Below are positions 1-5,169 of a DNA stretch of 14,452 nt, piece by piece. The stretch lies in contig JALHDI010000114.1 in the NCBI GenBank assembly GCA_022839045.1, positions 1-14,452 of the forward strand. Direction: 5' to 3'. The translations under genes and the position numbers were made by a program. The notes below the pieces were generated by a model, which saw nothing but the letters and a program-made list of their open reading frames with translations, was not told the DNA's origin and did not search any database. The stretch comes from Sporomusaceae bacterium. GTDB lineage: Bacteria; Bacillota_C; Negativicutes; Sporomusales_B; UBA7701. Each line of letters starts with the position of its first letter. Within the stretch, counting starts at the first letter, position 1.

Positions 1-2
1 CG

Positions 3-293
3 CCGGCGACGACGCCCGCCCCCGCGGACGCAGCGCCCCCCGCGCCCCCCGCGCCGCCCGTGGGCTTCGGCTTCACGACGCCCGCGGAGCCCGCGAAGCG
101 CGGCCGCAAGCCGAAGGCGGACGCGGCTCCCGCGCCCGCGCCGGACGCCCCCGCGAAGCCCGCGCCCGCCGGCATCGCCGCGGTCATCGCGGCGCTTTCC
201 GCGGAGCTCACAGACGCGGAGGCGGCGGTCGCGGAAGCCGCGGCGGCACGCGACGCGATCGTCGCGCGGATCGCGGAAGCGGTGTCGCAATGA
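3..293 (+). CDS. C-terminal part of a Pro/Ala-rich protein with an AT-hook-like patch (5' end outside window)
   Basis: The frame is open from the left edge of the window, so this is the end of a gene that begins upstream; the first in-window start (GTG at 60) is probably not the true one. The visible part opens with a low-complexity Pro/Ala/Thr stretch, then a basic patch KRGRKPK that resembles an AT-hook, a second Pro/Ala linker, and a final helix of about 40 residues rich in Ala and Glu that could form a coiled coil. Such a basic linker plus helix would suit a DNA-binding or recombination protein, but no family is recognised. It ends in a TGA that overlaps the next start (ATGA), which supports it as a real gene. 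Function unknown. Confidence 0.65.
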   Translation, partial: PATTPAPADAAPPAPPAPPVGFGFTTPAEPAKRGRKPKADAAPAPAPDAPAKPAPAGIAAVIAALSAELTDAEAAVAEAAAARDAIVARIAEAVSQ

Positions 294-514
294 CCGCCGA
301 CGACGCCGCAACGCTTGCGTTGCAACTACTCCGCCACGCGCTCGCGACGCACGCCTTGCACGGCGACGCGAACGCCGCCGCGATGCTCGCCGACGTGCGC
401 AAGCGCGGCGCGACGTATCAGCGCACGTTGCTCGGGCTTTTGCTCGAGCCGCTCGCGGACGACGCGATACCGTACGTGGTCACCGTGATCGGCGAAGACG
501 GGCGGGTGGCATGA
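290..514 (+). CDS. Small hypothetical protein, 74 aa
   Basis: The ATG overlaps the stop of the upstream gene (ATGA at 290-293), and the stop overlaps the next start at 511 in the same way, so the gene is bracketed by two translational couplings. The product is mostly helical: an Ala/Leu-rich first half (LALQLLRHALATHALHGD), a basic turn (RKRGATYQR), a Leu-rich helix, and a C-terminal beta-like segment (YVVTVIGEDG). There is no signal peptide, convincing membrane segment or metal-binding cluster. I do not recognise the family. Its place before the helicase suggests an accessory replication-region protein, but that is only positional inference. Confidence 0.7.
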   Translation: MTADDAATLALQLLRHALATHALHGDANAAAMLADVRKRGATYQRTLLGLLLEPLADDAIPYVVTVIGEDGRVA

Positions 515-672
515 CGCTCACGGCGCGCGACATCCACGTAATGGCCGCGACTTGCGGGATTCCGCACGTCGACGTGTTGAGCTACGGCGTAATCGCGGAC
601 GACTTTTGCAGCGCGAGCTTCGTGCGCGTGGACTGGAACGCAACTTCCCCGCTGAAAGGGATCTACGCGTGA
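511..672 (+). CDS. Small hypothetical protein, 53 aa
   Basis: This short gene runs from an ATG at 511, which overlaps the previous stop (ATGA), to a TGA at 670-672, which overlaps the GTG start of the helicase (GTGA). The 53-residue product begins MTLTARDIHVMAATCG and ends SPLKGIYA. It has two cysteines (C15 and C33) and no recognisable motif. Support comes from the coupling at both ends and from the fact that it fills exactly the gap between two real genes. The purine-rich GAAAGGG near its end would act as the ribosome binding site of the next gene. Function unknown. Confidence 0.6.
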   Translation: MTLTARDIHVMAATCGIPHVDVLSYGVIADDFCSASFVRVDWNATSPLKGIYA

Positions 673-2339
673 CACTCTCTGTCGCCCATTCCGCTGAATT
701 CGATCGCGTCGCGGCGCTTCCGCGCCGCACGATCGACGCGTCGACGGCCGCGGAATGGGCGGCGTTTCTCACGCCGCGGTACGCGCTTCGCGAAGGCGTC
801 GCGCTTCGCCCGTGGCAAGCTCTTGCGATCGCGGAAGCAGTCAATTGCGGCGGCGCGTTCCTCGCGCTTCCCGTGGGCACGGGCAAAACGCTGATCTCAT
901 GGCTGCTTCCCACGGCGCTGAACGCGGAACGCGCGCTATTGCTCGTGCCTGGCTCGCTAGTCAACAAGACGTACGCGGACTTCGCCGCGTTCACGGACGC
1001 ATGGATCGCTCCGCGCCTCCCGATCATGGTCGCGACGCGCGAAAAGCTCGCCACCGTGGGAGGCGCGGACATGCTGCGCGACTACGCGCCGGATCTGATT
1101 GTGATCGACGAAGCGGACGACCTTGCGAATCCGAAAAGCGCGGCCGCACGTCGCATTGATCGCTACGTTCGCGACAACGAAGTGCGCGTCGTCGCGATGA
1201 CGGGCACGCCGTCACGCAAGAGCATCATGAATTATTGGCACCTGCTTGCGTGGACGCTAGGCGACGGGGCGCCCATCCCGCTCGTGCACGAGGAAGCGCA
1301 AATGTGGGCGCTCGCGATCGACGACCATCGCGCGACGCGGCCCGATCCCGGACCGCTCGGCGCAACGCTCCGCGGGGCGCGTGCATGGTATCGCGCGCGG
1401 CTCATATCGACGCCCGGCGTCGTCGTCGTTGACGAAGACTCGTGCGACGCGCCACTCACGGTGCGTGTGCGCATCGCACGTGAAGACCGCACGCTGGATG
1501 CCGCGTTCGAGCGCTTCGCGCTCGAGCAAGAGTCGCCCGGCGGCATCCCCGTGAGCGATCCGCTTTCGCGATGGCTGCTCGACGCGCAGCTTGGACTTGG
1601 GCTCTACACGCGCTGGGCGCCGCCTCCGCCGGACGCGTGGCGCAGCGCCCGGCGCGCCGTCGCGCGCTTCGTTCGCGAGCGTATCGACGCGACGGCGCGG
1701 GCGGCGCGCCCGCTTGACACGGAGGCGCAAGTCCTGCGCGCGTACGCGTCGCATCCCGTCGTGCGCGAATGGATCGCGATCAAGCCTACGTTCGACGGCA
1801 CAACGGAGACCGTGTGGATCTCGCGGAGCACGCTGGACGACGTCCACGCATGGCTCGCGGAGCTCGCGGGCGTGCCAGGCATCGTTTGGTGCGGAAGCGT
1901 GGACTTCGGGCGCACCGTGGCGCGCGAAGCGGGCTTGGCGTATTACGGGCAAGGCGGTCGCACGGAAGGCGGCGCGGCGTTGCACGAAGCGCCCGAAGGC
2001 GAATCGCTCGTAGCGTCGTGGAACGCGAACAAAAAGGGCTTCAACTTGCAAGCGTGGCCGCGGCAATTGCTCGTGATGCCGCCGCAATCCGCGAAGTGGC
2101 TCGAGCAGATCTTCGGGCGGAGTCATCGCAGCGGACAACGCGAGCACGTCGTCGTTGACGTGCTCGCGACGTCGGGCGGTACGCTGGACACGTTCGACGC
2201 CGCGATCGCGGAAGCGGCGACGGTTCGCGATCGCGAAGCGCTCACGCAAAAGTTACTCCGCGCGGACATCGTCCGCGCAACGCCGCCGAAAACGGCGACG
2301 AACGAATTTCGATGGGCAAGGAGGACACCATGGGATTGA
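669..2339 (+). CDS. SNF2-like superfamily 2 DNA helicase/translocase
   Basis: This 556-residue ATPase should move along or unwind DNA during phage replication or recombination. Superfamily 2 motifs are in order: RPWQ at 47-50, Walker A GTGKT at 70-74, DEAD box at 147-150, TGTP (motif III) at 178-181, and motif VI QIFGRSHRSGQ at 480-490. The arginine-rich GRSHRSGQ with following Gln is typical of SNF2-type enzymes rather than of classical DEAD-box RNA helicases. The frame extends upstream to 552, but GTG at 669 is chosen because it overlaps the preceding stop (GTGA) and lies a few bases after GAAAGGG. It is shorter than chromatin-remodelling SNF2 proteins, as usual for phage versions. The 3' end overlaps the next gene by 10 bases. 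Confidence 0.9.
   Translation: MTLSVAHSAEFDRVAALPRRTIDASTAAEWAAFLTPRYALREGVALRPWQALAIAEAVNCGGAFLALPVGTGKTLISWLLPTALNAERALLLVPGSLVNKTYADFAAFTDAWIAPRLPIMVATREKLATVGGADMLRDYAPDLIVIDEADDLANPKSAAARRIDRYVRDNEVRVVAMTGTPSRKSIMNYWHLLAWTLGDGAPIPLVHEEAQMWALAIDDHRATRPDPGPLGATLRGARAWYRARLISTPGVVVVDEDSCDAPLTVRVRIAREDRTLDAAFERFALEQESPGGIPVSDPLSRWLLDAQLGLGLYTRWAPPPPDAWRSARRAVARFVRERIDATARAARPLDTEAQVLRAYASHPVVREWIAIKPTFDGTTETVWISRSTLDDVHAWLAELAGVPGIVWCGSVDFGRTVAREAGLAYYGQGGRTEGGAALHEAPEGESLVASWNANKKGFNLQAWPRQLLVMPPQSAKWLEQIFGRSHRSGQREHVVVDVLATSGGTLDTFDAAIAEAATVRDREALTQKLLRADIVRATPPKTATNEFRWARRTPWD
2318..2324 (+). promoter_or_regulatory. Ribosome binding site for the 80-aa gene at 2330
   Basis: AAGGAGG lies five bases before the ATG at 2330 and is the closest match to the consensus Shine-Dalgarno sequence in this part of the window. 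It decides in favour of 2330 over the in-frame ATG at 2312, which lies upstream of the site. Confidence 0.75.
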
Positions 2340-2572
2340 ATGCAGAACAAGAAACGGAAGCAATCGAAACGACGCTGCGATGGCTTCGCGCGGAAGCCCG
2401 CAAGGCGGAGGCGCGCAAGGCGGAGTTTGATGCCGACGAGCTTGCGCGCTTGCAAGAGCTTCGCGACGCGGTGCGAGCGTGGACGATCGACTACTCAGAC
2501 ACGGCGGATCACGAACTCGCGGGCACGTTCGACCGTCTTGTTCGTTGGGAGGAACGCGAGGCGGCGAAATGA
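2330..2572 (+). CDS. Small charged helical protein, 80 aa
   Basis: The ATG at 2330 sits five bases after a strong AAGGAGG and overlaps the end of the helicase gene. The product is highly charged and predicted helical throughout: a Glu-rich N-terminus, a repeated EARKA unit at residues 21-31, then heptad-like Leu/Ala spacing (ELARLQELRDAVRAW) suggesting a short coiled coil. It has no cysteines, signal peptide or membrane segment. I do not recognise the family. Position just after the helicase and before the candidate ssDNA-binding protein would fit a replication accessory factor, but this is inference only. Confidence 0.75.
   Translation: MGLNAEQETEAIETTLRWLRAEARKAEARKAEFDADELARLQELRDAVRAWTIDYSDTADHELAGTFDRLVRWEEREAAK
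2390..2425 (+). repeat. Short imperfect tandem repeat, 15-base unit
   Basis: Two 15-base units (2390-2404 and 2405-2419) plus six bases of a third encode EARKA-type repeats inside the 80-aa gene. The two full units differ at two bases, both third codon positions, so the protein repeat is kept while the DNA has diverged. This contrasts with the perfect repeats elsewhere in the window. Confidence 0.6.
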
Positions 2573-2659
2573 TCATCAAATGGAATAGCTCCCGCGAGGC
2601 GGCGGAACGATAACGTCCCCCAACGTCGCAACGGGCGACGAGAAAGCAGAGTGAATCAC
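2573..2659 (+). other. Intergenic gap with a small hairpin
   Basis: This 87-base gap is one of only two real breaks in the gene array. An ATG at 2569 overlaps the previous stop and opens a 14-codon frame ending at 2613, too short to claim as a gene but possibly a coupling leader. A perfect hairpin follows: CGTCGC at 2624-2629, loop AACGG, GCGACG at 2635-2640. No T-tract follows, so it is not a standard terminator; it may shape the leader of the next gene. Confidence 0.4.
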
Positions 2660-3265
2660 ATGACTTCGTCCTTTTCGAATCGCATCGCAACGCCCGGCGC
2701 CGCGGCGCCCCCACGCTCGCGCTACGGCGGCATCTCGTGCGCGAACACACGCGATCCCATGCTCGGATTTGGACGCTACCGCGTGCGCGTCGTTGGCGCC
2801 ACGCACGGCGTCAATCCGGGCCGAGCGAACCGCGAGACGTACAAGACGACGCTCCAAGTCGTCGCGGCCGCGGAAGGATCGGAAACGCCCGTGGGCAGCC
2901 TCGCCACGATGATCAATTTCATCACTAGCGCCGGGCTTAGCGAGCTCAAGCGCTTTGCCGTGCACGCCGCGGGCTTCGGACCGACGCTCGCGGATCGCGA
3001 GCCTTCCGCCGCCGTGAACATCAAAGAAGCGCTCGTCGCCGGCGAAGCGGCATACGACGCGCTCGAGGCGCAACTCGGCTATTCCGGCATCGTGCTGGAA
3101 GCAACCGAAGGCATTGCGAACGGCGCGCCGTCGCTCGCCGGGCGCCTCGTGGACGTCGTCGTGGGCGCGGGCAAGCCCGTGATGAATCCGCAAACGAACG
3201 CGCCCACGGGCGATCACTATCGCACGTATGTGTGGGGCGCCGTGCCGGACGCGGAACAGGCGTAG
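2660..3265 (+). CDS. Candidate phage single-stranded DNA-binding protein, 201 aa
   Basis: The gene lies between the helicase and the sliding clamp, where phages often encode a single-strand DNA-binding protein. The product has a flexible Ser/Pro/Ala N-terminus (about residues 1-25), then alternating beta-type segments (GRYRVRVVGATHG, RETYKTTLQVVAA), a helix (LATMINFI), a middle helical part, and a second beta-rich part (GIVLEATEG, RLVDVVVGAGKPV, HYRTYVWGAV) ending in an acidic tail (PDAEQA). The mixture of beta strands and an acidic end is compatible with an OB-fold SSB, but no decisive motif is seen. ATG at 2660 is preferred to the in-frame GTG at 2651; neither has a strong ribosome binding site. 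The gene is secure; the function is inferred. Confidence 0.6.
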   Translation: MTSSFSNRIATPGAAAPPRSRYGGISCANTRDPMLGFGRYRVRVVGATHGVNPGRANRETYKTTLQVVAAAEGSETPVGSLATMINFITSAGLSELKRFAVHAAGFGPTLADREPSAAVNIKEALVAGEAAYDALEAQLGYSGIVLEATEGIANGAPSLAGRLVDVVVGAGKPVMNPQTNAPTGDHYRTYVWGAVPDAEQA

Positions 3266-3364
3266 CGCCCGCGAGACGCCCCGCGCCGCCCGGCGCAACG
3301 CGGCTTGGCACGCCGCGGCGGGGACCACGACGCGCACGATGCGCGCGAAAGGAGACGACGAACG
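3266..3364 (+). other. Intergenic gap with GC-rich hairpin and ribosome binding site
   Basis: This 99-base gap contains a compact GC hairpin just after the candidate SSB stop (GCGCC at 3283-3287, loop GCCC, GGCGC at 3292-3296) without a following T-tract. AAAGGAG at 3348-3354 is the ribosome binding site of the clamp start at 3365. No convincing sigma-70 promoter could be picked out by eye in this composition. Confidence 0.4.
3348..3354 (+). promoter_or_regulatory. Ribosome binding site for the sliding clamp
   Basis: AAAGGAG lies 10 bases before the ATG at 3365. It selects this ATG over a longer in-frame reading from 3305, whose extra residues are Arg-rich and unlike a clamp N-terminus. Confidence 0.7.
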
Positions 3365-3625
3365 ATGAGAGTCACAATCCCACGCTCCACGCTACACGCC
3401 GCGCTATCCGCGGTGCGATTCGCCATGGCGGGCGACGACCTCCCGCATATCAGGGGCATCCGCCTCGCAGCACGCCCGCGCGATACGCCGCTCGCGTCAC
3501 TGGACGTCGTCGCGACGAACGGCTGTTGGCTCGCGCGATACCGCGAGCGCGGCGTCGATTGCGACGGCGGCGGCGTTGACGCCGTGACGATCGCCGCGGC
3601 GACGGCGGCGGCGTTGACGCCGTGA
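3365..3625 (+). CDS. DNA polymerase sliding clamp (beta-type), N-terminal fragment
   Basis: The 86-residue product starts MRVTIPRSTLHAALSAVRFA, like the strand-helix opening of a beta-clamp domain, and contains LDVVATNGCWLARY (residues 46-59), which matches the VATDGHRLA signature of bacterial DnaN. The clamp encircles DNA and tethers the polymerase. The frame ends early at a TGA (3623-3625) because of an exact 38-bp tandem duplication (3561-3638). Removing one copy joins this frame to the next one and gives a single 220-residue clamp. The last residues before the stop come from the second repeat copy. As it stands, this is either a real broken gene, one half of a two-polypeptide clamp, or an assembly error. 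Confidence 0.75.
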   Translation: MRVTIPRSTLHAALSAVRFAMAGDDLPHIRGIRLAARPRDTPLASLDVVATNGCWLARYRERGVDCDGGGVDAVTIAAATAAALTP

Positions 3626-3638
3626 CGATCGCCGCGGC
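3561..3638 (+). repeat. Exact 38-bp tandem duplication that shifts the clamp reading frame
   Basis: The 40 bases at 3561-3600 recur exactly at 3599-3638, so the repeat period is 38 and the copies overlap by two bases. Since 38 is not a multiple of three, the second copy shifts the frame. The interval from the clamp ATG (3365) to its final stop (4065) is 701 bases; minus 38 it is 663, exactly 221 codons. The repeat is rich in GGC/GCG, a composition prone to slippage in replication and to assembly error. Confidence 0.95.
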
Positions 3639-4065
3639 CGCCGTGAAGCCGCTCGTGGCGTGGTTGCGCGCGTGCGCCGGCGCCGTGACGATCGACATGG
3701 ACGCCGCGACGATCTCGGGCGTGCCGTTCACCACGATCACGAACGCGACGCTCGCGGCCGCGGAAGCGCGTGCGAAGCAGAAGCATCGGACCGCGGTCAC
3801 GGATCCGAACGCGCCCGCGCATTTCCCTGCGTATGACGAGATCTTCGCGCTCGCGGGCGGCGGAGACGCAACGACGCCCGTGCACGCATGGGATAGCGCG
3901 TATCTCGCGGGCGTGTGCGACGCGTTCCGCGCACTGCGACCGCCCCGCGATCGCGCGCCTACGTATCTGCGTTTCGCGCTTAGCGAAGACGGACTTGGCC
4001 CGGCGATCGTCACGTGCGCGCGGCATCCGGAACTTACGGTCGCGCTGATGCCGGTGAGGCTATGA
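3622..4065 (+). CDS. DNA polymerase sliding clamp (beta-type), C-terminal fragment
   Basis: The 147-residue product carries the end of a beta-type clamp. The helix AYLAGVCDAFRAL, the strand YLRFALSEDG and the final VALMPVRL correspond to the last domain of bacterial DnaN, which ends MPMRL. A GTG at 3622 overlaps the stop of the upstream fragment (GTGA), so a coupled restart is possible, but that junction is made by the 38-bp duplication. In the repaired frame the sequence continues directly from the N-terminal fragment. The repaired length (220) is near that of two-domain clamps such as T4 gp45 and well below the three-domain DnaN of about 366 residues. The stop overlaps the methyltransferase ATG at 4062. 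Confidence 0.75.
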   Translation: MTIAAAAVKPLVAWLRACAGAVTIDMDAATISGVPFTTITNATLAAAEARAKQKHRTAVTDPNAPAHFPAYDEIFALAGGGDATTPVHAWDSAYLAGVCDAFRALRPPRDRAPTYLRFALSEDGLGPAIVTCARHPELTVALMPVRL

Positions 4066-4093
4066 GCGCGGCCGTCGTAGCGGTCGGCGACGT
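4062..4093 (+). other. Remnant 5' end of the methyltransferase gene and apparent deletion junction
   Basis: An ATG at 4062 overlaps the clamp stop and encodes MSAAVVAVGD, which looks like the first strand of a methyltransferase of this type (a strand ending in Gly-Asp). Right after it, at 4093, the family sequence resumes in the next frame as WDASGVAYDVDVWRDV, which normally lies shortly after the catalytic DPPY motif. The 4062 frame goes on as Arg-rich nonsense to a stop at 4247. The methyltransferase frame has a TAG at 4078-4080 upstream. An out-of-frame internal deletion explains all this. Confidence 0.6.
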
Positions 4094-4140
4094 GGGATGC
4101 GAGCGGCGTAGCGTACGACGTCGACGTATGGCGCGACGTC

Positions 4141-5169
4141 TTGCGCGTTCTGAAGCCCGGCGGGCATCTGCTTGCGTTCGGCGGAACGCGGACGTACCAT
4201 CGCATGACGTGTGCGATCGAAGACGCGGGCTTCGAAATCCGCGATAGCGTGCATTGGATCTATGGCACGGGGTTCCCGAAGTCGTTGGACGTGAGCAAGG
4301 CGATCGACAAGCGACGCGCGGAAGCCGCACGCTGGACGGGCTTCGGCACCGCGCTAAAGCCCGCGCACGAGCCGATTGTCGTTGCACGAAAGCCTTTGAC
4401 GGGAACGGTGGCGGCGAACGTGCTCGAGCACGGGACGGGCGCGATCAACATTGATGCGTGCCGCGTGGGAACGGACGTCGTCGGGTGGGGCGGCGGCGCC
4501 ACCGGGGGCAACACGTGGAACGAGGATAACTGCGGTTTATCGAAGGAGGGGGAGGCGCGTCCCGTCGCCGGACGCTTCCCGCCGAACGTTGTGTTCACGC
4601 ACGATCCCGCGTGCACGGACGTGGCGTGCGACGACGCATGCGCCGTGGCGGAGCTTGCGCGGCAAAGCGGAGTGCGCCCAGGCATGTCCGGCGGCGGGAA
4701 GCACCGCGAAGACTACGCGGGAGGCATGTTCGGAGCGATCGACTGCGAGCACACGGCGCGCAACGACACCGGCACCGCCGCCCGCTTTTTTCCTGTGTTT
4801 CGGTACGTCGCGAAGGCGTCGACGCGCGAGCGTGAAGCCGGATGCGAGGCGCTGCCCGCCGTCGCGGCGCACGAAATAACGGGGCGCGTCGAAGGTAGCG
4901 CAGGGCAGAACAATCCGCGGGCTGGCGTGACGGGCGGGCGGGAGCGCCGCAACACGCACCCCACGGTCAAGCCCGTCGCGCTTATGCGTTGGCTTGTCCG
5001 CCTCGTGACGCCGCCCGGCGGCATCGTGCTTGACCCGTTCGCGGGCAGCGGGACGACCGGCGTCGCCGCCGTGCTTGAAGGATTCGACTTTCTGGGCGTC
5101 GAGCTTGATCCAGCGCACGTCGCGATCGCACGGGCGCGGATCGCGCACGCGCAGCGAGAGACACGATGA
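4141..5169 (+). CDS. DNA methyltransferase (N6-adenine/N4-cytosine type), N-terminally truncated
   Basis: This frame encodes the back part of a class beta-like DNA methyltransferase. Visible are LRVLKPGGHLLAFGGTRTYH near the N-terminus, the Gly-rich specificity region (about residues 100-140), a Cys cluster (CTDVACDDAC, about 160-170), HPTVKP at 273-278, and the AdoMet-binding motif DPFAGSGTTG at 298-307 near the C-terminus. The catalytic DPPY/SPPY motif should lie upstream of the first motif, but it is absent from the whole clamp-methyltransferase junction. The family reading continues upstream to 4093 without an ATG or GTG; the TTG at 4141 is only the first formal start. The protein as read cannot be a normal active enzyme. 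Its stop overlaps the polymerase start (ATGA). Best regarded as a pseudogene or misassembly. Confidence 0.75.
   Translation: MRVLKPGGHLLAFGGTRTYHRMTCAIEDAGFEIRDSVHWIYGTGFPKSLDVSKAIDKRRAEAARWTGFGTALKPAHEPIVVARKPLTGTVAANVLEHGTGAINIDACRVGTDVVGWGGGATGGNTWNEDNCGLSKEGEARPVAGRFPPNVVFTHDPACTDVACDDACAVAELARQSGVRPGMSGGGKHREDYAGGMFGAIDCEHTARNDTGTAARFFPVFRYVAKASTREREAGCEALPAVAAHEITGRVEGSAGQNNPRAGVTGGRERRNTHPTVKPVALMRWLVRLVTPPGGIVLDPFAGSGTTGVAAVLEGFDFLGVELDPAHVAIARARIAHAQRETR

Noticed and set aside
552..668. Upstream extension of the helicase frame
   Set aside because: It overlaps the coupled 53-aa gene, reads Arg-rich, and lacks a ribosome binding site; GTG at 669 has one and shows the GTGA overlap.
1711..1722. 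TTGACA resembling a -35 promoter box (another near 10640)
   Set aside because: Inside coding sequence, with no -10 element at a suitable distance that I can see.
1257..2249. Minus-strand open frame of 330 codons opposite the helicase
   Set aside because: The plus strand carries the helicase motifs. The minus reading is Arg-rich and without a domain.
2569..2613. 14-codon frame with ATGA overlap
   Set aside because: Too short to support as a gene; it may be a chance overlap or a leader.
4094..4247. Continuation of the ATG 4062 frame after its tenth codon
   Set aside because: It becomes Arg-rich shadow of the methyltransferase; only the first ten codons look like a family N-terminus.
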